From an uncultured Pelagibacteraceae bacterium (GTDB lineage: Bacteria; Pseudomonadota; Alphaproteobacteria; Pelagibacterales; Pelagibacteraceae), in contig CACCOB010000002.1 in the NCBI GenBank assembly GCA_902547535.1, positions 62,001 to 126,000 on the forward strand: DNA of 64,000 nt. The letters are read 5' to 3'. Shown here piece after piece: positions 1 through 9,506 of the stretch. The position numbers were made by a program, and so were the translations under genes. Position 1 is the stretch's first letter. Each line of letters starts with the position of its first letter. Below the pieces are notes generated by a model. That model saw only the letters and a list, made by a program, of their open reading frames with translations. It was not told where the DNA came from and searched no databases.

Positions 1-152
1 TAGAAAACAAATCAGAGGATTATGCAAATTTAATTAAAATAAATAAACTTATAGAAAAAAAATTTCAAAAAAATTTTACAGAAATATCAAAAAAAACATA
101 TTTTAAAATCAAAGAGATAAAATCAAAGAAAGATGGAAAAAAAACTAAATAG
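1..152 (+). CDS. 3' end of an unidentified gene, cut by the window edge
   Basis: The frame beginning at base 3 is open for 49 codons and stops at TAG 150-152; the other two forward frames stop within the first 40 bases, which in such AT-rich DNA favours real coding. The visible tail is very Lys-rich (ends [11 protein letters not shown]) and runs 20 bp into ispA, which suggests translational coupling. In many bacteria the gene before ispA is xseB (exonuclease VII small subunit), but no XseB motif can be seen in this fragment, so no function is assigned. Confidence 0.5.
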   Translation, partial: ENKSEDYANLIKINKLIEKKFQKNFTEISKKTYFKIKEIKSKKDGKKTK

Positions 153-1002
153 AATTGTTAAAAAAACTAATAATTATCTCTATAGATATTTTTCAAAAGA
201 AAAAAAAACAGATTTAATCAAGCCAATGTTATATGGGCTTCTTCCTGGAGGAAAAAAGGTAAGATCAAAAATATTATTTGATGTTGGTTTAATATTTGAT
301 CTAGATAAAAAAACTATCTTGCAAGTAGCTGCTGCAGTAGAATGTATTCATGCTTACTCACTCATTCATGATGATTTACCCTGTATGGATAATGATAATT
401 TAAGGAGAGGTAAGTTGACAACCCATAAAAAATATAGTGAGTCGACAGCAATACTCGCCGGTAATTCTTTACTTACAATAGCTTTCCAAATTTTGAGTCA
501 CAAAAACTTAAATCTAAGTGGAAAGAAGAAAATAAAATTAATAAACTTACTATCAGAGAGTTCTGGTCATGCAGGTATAGCTGGGGGTCAATTTCTAGAT
601 TTAAGTTATGAGAAAATAAAAAAAAATAAAAGACAAATTATTGATATGCAAATTAAGAAAACTGGTAAACTTTTTAGTTTTTGTTGCGTGGCACCAATTA
701 TTATGTCAGGTAAAATAAAATATGCAAACAAGTTTAATAAAATTGGAAATCAAATAGGCTTACTGTTCCAAATTGCTGATGATTTAATAGATTTAAAGGG
801 AAAAACATCAAGTGTTGGAAAAAAAACTAGAAAAGATTTAAAAATGGGAAAAGCTACTTTAATAAGTTTACTAGGTACTAAAAATACTATTAAATACGCA
901 AATAACCTGAAATTAAATATATTTAAAAGTTTAAATAAATTTGGAAAAAAAAGTAGAGATCTAAAAGAAACCATAAATTATATTTTAAGTAGAACAAAAT
1001 GA
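133..1002 (+). CDS. ispA: Geranyl/farnesyl diphosphate synthase
   Basis: Short-chain trans-isoprenyl diphosphate synthase, which condenses IPP with DMAPP/GPP in the cytoplasm to make farnesyl-PP. The 289 aa protein has the first Asp-rich motif DDLPCMD at residues 80-86, followed by RRGK at 91-94, and the second Asp-rich motif DDLID at 216-220 with the downstream Lys-rich GKKTRKD at 229-235. The length and the four-residue insertion in the first motif (DDxxxxD) fit bacterial IspA rather than the long-chain IspB enzymes. Its stop overlaps the dxs start by 4 bp (ATGA), so it is co-transcribed with the enzyme that starts the same pathway. Confidence 0.93.
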   Translation: MEKKLNRIVKKTNNYLYRYFSKEKKTDLIKPMLYGLLPGGKKVRSKILFDVGLIFDLDKKTILQVAAAVECIHAYSLIHDDLPCMDNDNLRRGKLTTHKKYSESTAILAGNSLLTIAFQILSHKNLNLSGKKKIKLINLLSESSGHAGIAGGQFLDLSYEKIKKNKRQIIDMQIKKTGKLFSFCCVAPIIMSGKIKYANKFNKIGNQIGLLFQIADDLIDLKGKTSSVGKKTRKDLKMGKATLISLLGTKNTIKYANNLKLNIFKSLNKFGKKSRDLKETINYILSRTK

Positions 1003-2912
1003 GCAATAATTACAAATTTTTAAACAATGTCAATTTTCCAGGCGATATCAGAAAATTATCTCAATCTGAGATAAAAGTTTTGGCTGACGAGGTAAGACAT
1101 GAATTAATTGAAGTTGTTTCAGAAACTGGTGGGCACCTAGGAGCTGGTCTTGGAGTTGTAGAGCTCACTGTGGTTTTGCATTATATATTTAATACTCCAC
1201 ATGATAAATTAATTTGGGATGTTGGGCACCAAACCTATCCTCATAAAATATTAACTGGTAGAAAAAATAAAATTAGAACACTAAGAAAAGGGAAGGGATT
1301 ATCTGGTTTTACAAAAAGATCAGAAAGTGAGTATGATCCTTTCGGCGCTGCTCATAGTTCAACTTCTATATCTTCAGCATTAGGAATGGCTGTTGCTAAT
1401 AAATTGTCAAATAAATCTGATAATGTAATTGCGGTCATAGGTGATGGAGCGATAAGTGCTGGTATGGCATATGAGGCAATGAACAACGCAGGAGAAAGTA
1501 AGACTAAAATGATAGTCGTTTTAAACGATAATGACATGTCAATTGCAAAACCTGTTGGAGCAATGAGAAAGTATCTTGCAAAAATTCTGTCTGGTAAAAT
1601 TTATTTTAGTTTTAGAGAGACATTAAAATTAATCATATCTGCCTTCTCAAAAAGATTTAAAAACAAAGCAGGAAAAGCTGAGGATTTTTTAAGATCTGCA
1701 GTTACTGGTGGTACTTTATTTAATTCCATGGGATTTTATTACATTGGGCCAATAGATGGACATGATATTGATACAATGGTTTCTGTATTTAAAAATGCAA
1801 AAGAAATTAATTATGATGGTCCAATTTTAGTTCATGTAAAAACTAAAAAAGGAAAAGGTTATAAATTCGCTGAAAAATCAGAAGATAAATTCCATGGAGT
1901 TTCAAAATTTAATGTAAAAACAGGAGAACAGATAAAGTCTTCATCTAATGCACCATCATATACAAAAGTATTTGCTAACACTTTAATCAAGCATGCTGAA
2001 AAGGATAGTAAAGTTGTTGGTATAACAGCAGCGATGCCATCAGGAACAGGTATGGATTTATTTGGAAAAAAATTTCCTAACAGAATGTTTGATGTTGGAA
2101 TAGCAGAACAGCACGCAGTAACTTTTGCCGCTGGAATGGCTACTGAGGGATTTAAACCATATGCAGCAATATACTCAACTTTTCTTCAAAGAGCTTATGA
2201 TCAAGTTGTTCATGATGTTGCAATCCAATCCTTGCCAGTTAGATTTGCTATTGATAGAGCTGGACTAGTTGGCGCTGATGGACCAACACATGCAGGCTCG
2301 TTTGATATAACATACTTATCAACACTACCAAATTTTGTAGTAATGGCGGCTAGCGATGAAGCCGAACTTGTAAGAATGATCAATACCTCAATAGATATTA
2401 ATGATAGACCTTCAGCTTTTAGATATCCAAGAGGAAATGGTTTAGGGATTGAATTACCAGAAATAAATGAAAAAATTGAGTTGGGTAAAGGAAAAATTAT
2501 TAAAACTGGAAAAAAAGTTGTGATTTTAAATTTTGGTGCAAGACTTCATGAGTGTATTTTAGCATCTGAAAATTTATCTAAAAAAGGAATTAATATTTCT
2601 ATAATTGATGCAAGATTTGCAAAACCTTTAGATGAAAATTTAATCTGGCAAATTGCAACAGAGCATGAAGTTTTAATCACAATAGAGGAGGGATCTATTG
2701 GTGGATTTGGATCTCATGTTAGCCAATTTCTTAGTGAAAAAAATCTTCTAGATAGCAATTTAAAATTTAGATCAATGATATTGCCTGATAGATTTATTGA
2801 TCATGACAAACCAGAGTTAATGTATAAATTTGCAAATCTAGATTCAATTGGAATAGAAAATAAGATTTTAGATACATTAAATTCAAAAGTTTTAATAAAA
2901 AAATCTAATTAA
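999..2912 (+). CDS. dxs: 1-deoxy-D-xylulose-5-phosphate synthase
   Basis: Catalyses the thiamine-PP-dependent condensation of pyruvate and glyceraldehyde-3-phosphate, the entry step of the MEP isoprenoid pathway; DXP also feeds thiamine and pyridoxal synthesis. The 637 aa length is normal. Visible motifs: GHLGAGLG at 45-52, [11 protein letters not shown] at 73-83, the TPP motif GDG at 148-150 ending in NDN at 176-178, the catalytic Glu370 in AEQHA, and [15 protein letters not shown] at 419-433. It starts inside the last codons of ispA. Its stop shares the four bases TTAA with the convergent aroC stop. Confidence 0.97.
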   Translation: MSNNYKFLNNVNFPGDIRKLSQSEIKVLADEVRHELIEVVSETGGHLGAGLGVVELTVVLHYIFNTPHDKLIWDVGHQTYPHKILTGRKNKIRTLRKGKGLSGFTKRSESEYDPFGAAHSSTSISSALGMAVANKLSNKSDNVIAVIGDGAISAGMAYEAMNNAGESKTKMIVVLNDNDMSIAKPVGAMRKYLAKILSGKIYFSFRETLKLIISAFSKRFKNKAGKAEDFLRSAVTGGTLFNSMGFYYIGPIDGHDIDTMVSVFKNAKEINYDGPILVHVKTKKGKGYKFAEKSEDKFHGVSKFNVKTGEQIKSSSNAPSYTKVFANTLIKHAEKDSKVVGITAAMPSGTGMDLFGKKFPNRMFDVGIAEQHAVTFAAGMATEGFKPYAAIYSTFLQRAYDQVVHDVAIQSLPVRFAIDRAGLVGADGPTHAGSFDITYLSTLPNFVVMAASDEAELVRMINTSIDINDRPSAFRYPRGNGLGIELPEINEKIELGKGKIIKTGKKVVILNFGARLHECILASENLSKKGINISIIDARFAKPLDENLIWQIATEHEVLITIEEGSIGGFGSHVSQFLSEKNLLDSNLKFRSMILPDRFIDHDKPELMYKFANLDSIGIENKILDTLNSKVLIKKSN

Positions 2913-3994
2913 ATTTTATTTTGAGCAGTGTTCATTAAATAGTGGTCAAGAATTACACAATGCATCATAGCTTCTCCTATTGGGACTGCTCTAATTCCTA
3001 CACACGGGTCATGTCTTCCTTTAACAGATATTGTTGTATTTTTGCCGAACTTATCAATCGTTTTTCTAGATGATAAAATCGATGAAGTTGGTTTAACAGC
3101 AAATGAAATTTTTATTTCTTGACCTGTTGAAATTCCACCCAAAATTCCACCAGCATTGTTTGATTTAAAACTAGTTTTACCTTTTCTTTGTAAAATCTCA
3201 TCAGAGTTTTCTTCCCCAGTTAGCATAGCTGAATCCATTCCTGATCCAATATTTACCCCCTTTACAGCATTAATGCTCATCATCGCAGATGCTAAATCCA
3301 TATCTAATTTGGAATATATTGGCGCTCCAAGTCCTAAAGGTACTCCTCTTGCTCTTATCTCAATTATTGCTCCACAAGATGAACCAGCTTTTCTTATGCC
3401 GAGTAAATATTTTTCCCAGAGCTTAATTACAGATTTGTCAGGACAAAAAAATGGATTTGTGGATATAGTTTTATCTTTCCATTTGTTTATATCACACCCT
3501 AAAATTCCTAATTGTATAACTGCACCGACTGCTTGATATTTAGCACCAATCTTATTTTTCAAAACTACTTTTGCAATTGCTCCTGCTGCAACTCTTGCTG
3601 CAGTCTCACGGGCTGATTGTCTTCCACCTCCTCTATAATCCCGAATTCCATATTTTTTAAAATAAGTGTAATCTGCATGTCCTGGTCGAAATTTGTTCTT
3701 TATTGTCTCATAATCTCTAGATCTCATGTCTTTGTTATAAATTATTAAAGATATCGGAGTTCCAGTAGTTTTTCCCTCAAAAACACCAGATAAAATATTA
3801 ATTTTGTCATCCTCTTTTCTTTGTGTTGTGAATTTAGATTGACCTGGTTTTCGTTTATTAAGTTCTTTTTGAATATCACTTTCCTTTATTGGAACATTTG
3901 GTGGGCATCCGTCCACAACACACCCAATTGCAGGACCATGAGACTCTCCCCAAGTAGTAAATCTAAATAACTTTCCAAAAGTATTAAATGACAT
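2909..3994 (-). CDS. aroC: Chorismate synthase
   Basis: Converts EPSP to chorismate with reduced FMN, the last step of the shikimate pathway in the cytoplasm. The 361 aa protein shows the family signatures [14 protein letters not shown] at 16-29, [19 protein letters not shown] at 121-139, and a C-terminal [17 protein letters not shown] block. It stands alone on the minus strand, convergent with dxs (4 bp shared) and divergent from pdxH with a spacer of about 32 bp, so any promoter must lie in or near the pdxH 5' region. Confidence 0.97.
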   Translation of the reverse strand: MSFNTFGKLFRFTTWGESHGPAIGCVVDGCPPNVPIKESDIQKELNKRKPGQSKFTTQRKEDDKINILSGVFEGKTTGTPISLIIYNKDMRSRDYETIKNKFRPGHADYTYFKKYGIRDYRGGGRQSARETAARVAAGAIAKVVLKNKIGAKYQAVGAVIQLGILGCDINKWKDKTISTNPFFCPDKSVIKLWEKYLLGIRKAGSSCGAIIEIRARGVPLGLGAPIYSKLDMDLASAMMSINAVKGVNIGSGMDSAMLTGEENSDEILQRKGKTSFKSNNAGGILGGISTGQEIKISFAVKPTSSILSSRKTIDKFGKNTTISVKGRHDPCVGIRAVPIGEAMMHCVILDHYLMNTAQNKI

Positions 3995-4026
3995 TATCTT
4001 ACTGTATAAATTATTTTTTTAAAATT

Positions 4027-4650
4027 ATGAACGAAAAAAACTCACTTGGATTAAATCTTTGCTTTAAAGATCATAATAACCCAATAAAACTTTTTGAGGA
4101 ATGGTTCAATAAAGCGAAAAAAACTGAAATTAATGACCCAAATGCATTTGCTGTAGGTACTGTTAATAAAAAAGGATTTCCAACAGTCAGAATGGTTCTT
4201 CTTAAAGATTTTGATAAAAATGGTTTCGTTTTTTATACAAATTTAAAAAGTGATAAAAGTAAAGCCATTAAAAATTCTTCAAAAATTTCCATGTGTTTTC
4301 ATTGGAAAAGCCTACAAAGACAAATTAGGGTAATTGGTATTGCATCTAAAGTTTCAAAAAAAGAAGCTGATGATTATTATAAATCAAGAGCATATGGAAG
4401 TAGAATTGGCGCCTGGGCTTCACAGCAGAGCAGCATTTTAAAAAAAAGAGACGATTTATATAAATCAATAAAAGAATTTAAAAAAAAATTTCCAAATCAA
4501 AAAAAAGTACCACGACCAGAGTACTGGTCAGGCTGGAGAATAAAACCTAAAGAAATAGAATTCTGGCTTGATGGTCAAAATCGAATTCATGAAAGATTGA
4601 AATACATTAAAAAAACTAGAAGTTGGAAAAAAGTATTGCTAAGCCCTTAG
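4027..4650 (+). CDS. pdxH: Pyridoxamine 5'-phosphate oxidase
   Basis: FMN enzyme that oxidises pyridoxamine/pyridoxine 5'-phosphate to pyridoxal phosphate. The ATG at 4027 (207 aa, beginning MNEKNSLGLNLCFKDHNNP) is preferred over an upstream in-frame start at 3988, which would add 13 hydrophobic residues and overlap the divergent aroC start. Visible features: VRMVLLKDFD and FYTNLKSDKS (FMN-binding region), YGSRIGAWASQQS in the middle, and the C-terminal FWLDGQNRIHER family signature. Convergent with ispB, with both stop codons sharing the bases TTAG. Confidence 0.95.
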   Translation: MNEKNSLGLNLCFKDHNNPIKLFEEWFNKAKKTEINDPNAFAVGTVNKKGFPTVRMVLLKDFDKNGFVFYTNLKSDKSKAIKNSSKISMCFHWKSLQRQIRVIGIASKVSKKEADDYYKSRAYGSRIGAWASQQSSILKKRDDLYKSIKEFKKKFPNQKKVPRPEYWSGWRIKPKEIEFWLDGQNRIHERLKYIKKTRSWKKVLLSP

Positions 4651-5660
4651 AAATTTCTCTCTATACTAAAAGATGTTAAATTTTTAAGCACATTTTTTTC
4701 ATCAGATTCCTCAAATACGCTCAAAGAATTAGAAGCTAAATTTATATAATGCTCTGCTTTTTTATAACACTCTTTAATTATGTTATTTTTTTTTATTAGA
4801 TTTAGAACATATTCTAAATCTTTCTTTTCACGAATTTGTTTTTCAAATAAAGATTTTAATTTTTCTTTTTCAACATCATCTAATTTTTGATAAAGTAGAA
4901 TTATAGGTAAAGTTACTTTTCCCTCATAAAAATCATTACCAATATTTTTTCCAAATAATTTTAATTCAGAATTATAATCTAATGTGTCATCTGCAATTTG
5001 AAATGTGAGACCTAGGTTTTTTCCATAAAATTCTAAAGCATTTTTAAATTTTAAATCTTTTTCTGAAATTATTGCGCCAACTTTAGTAGCTGCTGCAAAT
5101 AATGATGCAGTCTTTGAGGAAATAATATTAAGATATGTCTCCTCTAACATGTCTATTTCTTTATTGTGTTGCAATTGCAGAACTTCACCTTGAGCAATTT
5201 CTGATGATGTGTTAGCCAAAAGTTTAAGTAATTCTAAATTTCCATCTTCAACCATCATTTCAAAACATTTGCTTAAAAGATAATCGCCTACTAAAATTGA
5301 TGAGTGATTTCCCCATATCTTATTTAAGGTCTTTTTTCCTCTTCTAATTTTAGAGCTATCAATTACATCATCGTGCATTAAAGTTGCTGCATGGATTAAT
5401 TCAACACATGCAGCCAGATTAACATCTCTTAATCCTTTCTCGTATCCACAAATTTTTGAGCATTGCAATGTTAATAAAGCTCTAAGTCTTTTACCGCCAG
5501 TGCTTAAATGATATTTTGTCATCTTTTGAACTAGCTCAACTTTACTTGCTAATCTGGAATTAATTTTTTCTTCAACTAGAATCAATTTATCTTCAACTGA
5601 GTTTTTTAAGTCAGTATAAGAATTATTAATTTGTTTTTTTAGCTGTATTACAGTTCCCAT
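4647..5660 (-). CDS. ispB: Long-chain (octaprenyl-type) diphosphate synthase
   Basis: Makes the polyprenyl-PP side chain of ubiquinone. The 337 aa protein has the first Asp-rich motif as HDDVID followed by RRGK, without the extra residues of IspA-type enzymes, and the second motif as QIADDTLDY. The longer length, GGKRLRALL block and motif spacing put it in the long-chain branch; the exact chain length made cannot be read from the sequence. The gene is divergent from sppA across about 110 bp that contains a sigma70-like promoter facing sppA. Confidence 0.92.
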   Translation of the reverse strand: MGTVIQLKKQINNSYTDLKNSVEDKLILVEEKINSRLASKVELVQKMTKYHLSTGGKRLRALLTLQCSKICGYEKGLRDVNLAACVELIHAATLMHDDVIDSSKIRRGKKTLNKIWGNHSSILVGDYLLSKCFEMMVEDGNLELLKLLANTSSEIAQGEVLQLQHNKEIDMLEETYLNIISSKTASLFAAATKVGAIISEKDLKFKNALEFYGKNLGLTFQIADDTLDYNSELKLFGKNIGNDFYEGKVTLPIILLYQKLDDVEKEKLKSLFEKQIREKKDLEYVLNLIKKNNIIKECYKKAEHYINLASNSLSVFEESDEKNVLKNLTSFSIERNF

Positions 5661-5702
5661 GTTTTAAAACTATTATATACAAATTATTAATATACTTATC
5701 AA

Positions 5703-5730
5703 TTGACGCACCTTATTCTTTAATTATAAC
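5703..5730 (+). promoter_or_regulatory. Sigma70-like promoter for the sppA-glyQS-ppdK run
   Basis: A TTGACG box at 5703-5708 and a TATAAC box at 5725-5730 are separated by 16 bp, in the only sizeable gap (5661-5770) upstream of a long plus-strand gene series. The predicted start, near 5737, lies about 35 bp before the sppA ATG. Called from the consensus only. Confidence 0.5.
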
Positions 5731-5770
5731 TAGGGTTTATAATATATTTAAAAAATTTATAAAAATTTAA

Positions 5771-6580
5771 ATGTTTTCATTTTTTAAAAAAAAAAAAGTT
5801 ATTAGCCATCTTAAACTATCTGGCGTTATAGGAAATGTTGGAAAATTTAGACAAGGAATAGATTATTCAAGCCAGGAAGAAATAATTAAAAAAGCTTTCT
5901 CACTAAAAAAAGCATTAGTAGTAGCAATTACAATAAACTCACCAGGAGGATCTCCAGTTCAATCACATCTGATATATAAACTTATTAAGGAACAATCAAA
6001 AAAAACAAAAAAAAAAGTGATTGTCTTTGCTGAAGATGTGGCTGCATCCGGTGGATACCTGATCGCTTGTGCTGGTGATGAGATATATGCAAACTCAAGT
6101 TCGATAATAGGATCAATTGGCGTTATTTCTGCATCATTCGGATTTAAAAACTTAATAGAAAAAATTGGAGTTCAAAGAAGAGTATATACAGCAGGAAAAA
6201 ATAAAAGTACTTTAGACCCTTTTCTTGATGAAAAAGAAGAGGATATAAATCGGTTAAAAAATATTCAATTAGAAATTCATCAGGACTTTATTGATGTCGT
6301 TGAGGAGAGTAGAAAAGAAAAACTAAACAAAAACTCTGGTATTGAACTTTTTTCAGGTGAGTTTTGGGCTGGAAAAAAAGCAAAAGAATTAGGTTTAATC
6401 GATGGTTTGGGTAATGCAGAACAAATATTAAGAGAAAAATATGGAGATCAAATTGAGATTAAGAAATTTGAAAAAAGTAAAGGGTGGTTGTCAAAAAAAT
6501 TATCATCCTCAGAAAATTATACTGATAAAGTAATCAGTTTATTAGAAGAAAGATCAATCTGGCAAAGGTATGGTCTATAA
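5771..6580 (+). CDS. sppA: S49-family signal peptide peptidase (short SppA/SohB type)
   Basis: Serine/lysine-dyad protease that degrades cleaved signal peptides at the membrane. At 269 aa it is the single-domain form. SPGGS is at 58-61, the nucleophile Ser93 is in DVAASGGY, and the likely general base Lys145 is in [10 protein letters not shown]. No convincing N-terminal membrane anchor is visible (it begins [16 protein letters not shown]), unlike most SppA proteins, so it may be peripheral or cytoplasmic. The last 11 bp overlap glyQ. Confidence 0.88.
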   Translation: MFSFFKKKKVISHLKLSGVIGNVGKFRQGIDYSSQEEIIKKAFSLKKALVVAITINSPGGSPVQSHLIYKLIKEQSKKTKKKVIVFAEDVAASGGYLIACAGDEIYANSSSIIGSIGVISASFGFKNLIEKIGVQRRVYTAGKNKSTLDPFLDEKEEDINRLKNIQLEIHQDFIDVVEESRKEKLNKNSGIELFSGEFWAGKKAKELGLIDGLGNAEQILREKYGDQIEIKKFEKSKGWLSKKLSSSENYTDKVISLLEERSIWQRYGL

Positions 6581-7442
6581 AACAAAAAAAAAAACTTTAT
6601 CTTTTCAAGACACAATCTTTAATTTACAAAAGTACTGGTCAAAAAAAGGTTGTGTAATATTACAACCGTACGATCTAGAGGTAGGAGCTGGAACATTTCA
6701 TCCAGCAACCACTCTAAGATCGCTTGGTCCAAGACCATGGAAAACTGCATATGTTCAACCATCACGTAGACCGACTGACGGAAGATATGGTGACAACCCC
6801 AATAGATTACAACATTACTATCAGTTCCAAGTATTAATTAAACCCTCGCCAAAAGAAATAAAAAAGATGTATTTAAATAGCCTGTCATCAATAGGTATTA
6901 ATTATGAGGAACACGATATAAGATTTGTTGAAGATGACTGGGAAAGTCCTACTCTCGGAGCAGCAGGCCTTGGATGGGAAGTTTGGTGTGATGGTATGGA
7001 AGTAACGCAGTTTACCTACTTCCAACAAATGGCTGGAGTTGAATGTAAACCTGTATCTGTCGAAATTACATATGGATTAGAGAGATTGTGTATGTTTATT
7101 CAAAACAAAAAAAGTGTTTTTGACTTAATTTGGAATGATGAAGGAATAACTTACAAAGATGTTTTTCATAAGTCAGAGAAAGAATTTTCAGCATATAATT
7201 TTGAATATGCCAACACTGATAATTTATTTAAAATATTTGAAATGCTTGAAGAGGAGACAAAATTTCTAGTTGAAAAAAAAATTTCACTTCCAGCATATGA
7301 TCAATGTTTAAAATGTAGCCATGTGTTTAATATTCTAGATGCTAGAGGGGTGATAAGTGTAGCACAAAGGGCTGAATATATTGCAAGAATAAGGGAACTA
7401 ACTAAATCAATTGGGAAAGTTTGGATTGAAAGCCAAAGTTAA
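6570..7442 (+). CDS. glyQ: Glycyl-tRNA synthetase alpha subunit
   Basis: Catalytic subunit of the bacterial alpha2-beta2 glycyl-tRNA synthetase, which charges tRNA-Gly in the cytoplasm. The 290 aa product is the expected size and carries [21 protein letters not shown] near the N terminus, then [13 protein letters not shown] and [19 protein letters not shown], all strongly family-specific. It starts within the end of sppA and ends in a TAATG junction with glyS (1 bp shared), typical of translational coupling that keeps the subunits equimolar. Confidence 0.97.
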   Translation: MVYKTKKKTLSFQDTIFNLQKYWSKKGCVILQPYDLEVGAGTFHPATTLRSLGPRPWKTAYVQPSRRPTDGRYGDNPNRLQHYYQFQVLIKPSPKEIKKMYLNSLSSIGINYEEHDIRFVEDDWESPTLGAAGLGWEVWCDGMEVTQFTYFQQMAGVECKPVSVEITYGLERLCMFIQNKKSVFDLIWNDEGITYKDVFHKSEKEFSAYNFEYANTDNLFKIFEMLEEETKFLVEKKISLPAYDQCLKCSHVFNILDARGVISVAQRAEYIARIRELTKSIGKVWIESQS

Positions 7443-9505
7443 TGTCAGAATTATTTGTAGAGCTATTTAGTGAGGAAATTCCTGCAAAGCTTCAGATAAA
7501 TGCAAGGAATGAGTTAAAAAAAAATATTAAAAATTTTTTTATTGATAACCAAATTAAATTTAATGAAGATTTCAATGTTTATTCAACACCAAATAGACTA
7601 GTTCTCCATATTGATAAAATCCCTAATGAAATTAAACTCAACTCAGAGGAAATTAAAGGTCCAAATATAAATGCTCCCGAAAAAGCTTTAGAGGGATTTA
7701 TTAGATCAAACAATACAACATTAGAAAAAATTTTTAAAAAAAGTACTGAGAAAGGTGAATTTTACTTTTTTAAAAAAGAGTCTAGAAAAATAAAAGTATC
7801 AGATTTGTTAGAAAAAAATTTAAGTGAAATCTTAACAAAGATAACTTGGAATAAATCTATGAAATGGGCAAATTATGATCTTTACTGGGGAAGACCTCTT
7901 AAATCCATTTTAGCAATATTTAATAAAAAACCTCTTAATTTTGTTTTTAACCACATAAATAGCTCTAACAAAACTTTTACAGATAAATCACTAGAAGAAG
8001 GTATGAAAATTTTTAACGACTTTAATTCGTATATAAAATTTTTTAAACAAAAAGGTATTTTAATTGATCAAGATTTAAGAAAAAAAATAATACAGAATAA
8101 GATTAATGAAATAATTAATAAAAAAAATTTAAAAATCGAACAGAATGAAAGGCTTATAGATGAAATAGTAAATATAGTTGAAAAACCAGCAGTAATTATT
8201 TGTGATTTTGACAAAAAATTTTTGAATGTACCTAGTGAAATATTGATTACGACTATGCAGAGCCATCAAAAATATTTACCAACTTTTGATAAAAAAAATA
8301 ATCTTTCAAATAATTTTTTTGTAGTTTCAGATATAAGAGACACAAAAGGGTTTGTTAAATTAGGAAATGAGAGAGTGATCGAGGCAAGATTAAGAGATGC
8401 TGAGTTTTTTTGGGAAAAAAATAAAACCCAAAATTTAGTTAAACAAGTAGATAAATTAAAAAATATAAATTATTTTAAAGGTTTAGGTTCATACTTTGAC
8501 AAAATTCAACGCATGAGAAAGTTATCATCATTAATTTCTGATGATTTTTTAATTAGTAAAGAAAAAATTGAAATAGCCTCATCAATTTGTAAAGTTGATT
8601 TAATGTCAGATCTTGTTGGAGAGTTTCCGGAGCTCCAAGGTATTGTTGGAGGTCATTTTGCAAAGTTTCAAGGCTTTGATAAAGAAGTTTGTCTTGCAGT
8701 ATCTGAACAATATTTGCCTAACGGAATGGAAAGCAAATTACCAAAAAAAATGTATAGTGTTGCTTTATCTTTAAGTGATAAAATAGATTCACTAGTAGGT
8801 TTTTTTGGAATTAATCTGAAACCTACTAGTTCAAAAGACCCATATGCCATAAGAAGAATGGCTGTAAGTCTTGTCAGATTAATTGTTGAAAATGAAACAA
8901 AAATCAAACTAAAAGATTTAATTGTTTACAACTGTTCATTATATAGAGATCAGGGCTATGAATTTGATACTAAAAAGATACAAAACGAATTAAGTGATTT
9001 CATAATTGAAAGATTAAAAAATTATTTAAAAGAAAGAAAAATAAGACAAGATATAATTGAAAGTTCAACATTTTTGCTTGGATTGGATGATTTATTAAAG
9101 GCTTATAAAAAATCTTTATGTTTAAATAAAAATATTAAAAAAGAAATCGGCTTTGAAACTATTGCAGCATACAAGAGATCTTCAAATATTTTAAATACTG
9201 AAAAAAAAATATCTATTGAATCCCTTGGTTTTGCAGATCCGGGTTTATTTAAAAATGATTACGAGAAAAAATTATACAAAAAAATAAATGATATAAGAAA
9301 ATATTTTTTGAGCATTGGAAAAGACGAAAATTACGAGGAAAGTCTGAAAATTTTATCAAGCATTAAGAATGAGGTAAACGATTTTTTTGATAATGTTATT
9401 GTCAATGATGAAGATATAATAATTAAAAAAAATAGATTAGAATTATTGAATATGTTGTGTAAAACTTTTGATAACTACTTTAATTTTTCAAAGATAGAAG
9501 CCTAG
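7442..9505 (+). CDS. glyS: Glycyl-tRNA synthetase beta subunit
   Basis: Partner of GlyQ that contributes tRNA recognition. 687 aa, normal for the family. It begins [16 protein letters not shown], the classic GlyS N terminus, and contains TTMQSHQKYLPTF, an HD-like central region (DLMSDLVGEFPELQGIVGG) and KPTSSKDPYAIRR; the C-terminal part resembles the anticodon-binding (DALR-like) domain. Coupled to glyQ by a 1 bp overlap and followed by ppdK after a single base. Confidence 0.97.
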   Translation: MSELFVELFSEEIPAKLQINARNELKKNIKNFFIDNQIKFNEDFNVYSTPNRLVLHIDKIPNEIKLNSEEIKGPNINAPEKALEGFIRSNNTTLEKIFKKSTEKGEFYFFKKESRKIKVSDLLEKNLSEILTKITWNKSMKWANYDLYWGRPLKSILAIFNKKPLNFVFNHINSSNKTFTDKSLEEGMKIFNDFNSYIKFFKQKGILIDQDLRKKIIQNKINEIINKKNLKIEQNERLIDEIVNIVEKPAVIICDFDKKFLNVPSEILITTMQSHQKYLPTFDKKNNLSNNFFVVSDIRDTKGFVKLGNERVIEARLRDAEFFWEKNKTQNLVKQVDKLKNINYFKGLGSYFDKIQRMRKLSSLISDDFLISKEKIEIASSICKVDLMSDLVGEFPELQGIVGGHFAKFQGFDKEVCLAVSEQYLPNGMESKLPKKMYSVALSLSDKIDSLVGFFGINLKPTSSKDPYAIRRMAVSLVRLIVENETKIKLKDLIVYNCSLYRDQGYEFDTKKIQNELSDFIIERLKNYLKERKIRQDIIESSTFLLGLDDLLKAYKKSLCLNKNIKKEIGFETIAAYKRSSNILNTEKKISIESLGFADPGLFKNDYEKKLYKKINDIRKYFLSIGKDENYEESLKILSSIKNEVNDFFDNVIVNDEDIIIKKNRLELLNMLCKTFDNYFNFSKIEA

Positions 9506-9506
9506 T

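Noticed and set aside
3988-4026. Upstream start for pdxH
   Set aside because: It would add 13 hydrophobic residues not typical of PdxH and overlap the divergent aroC start codon.
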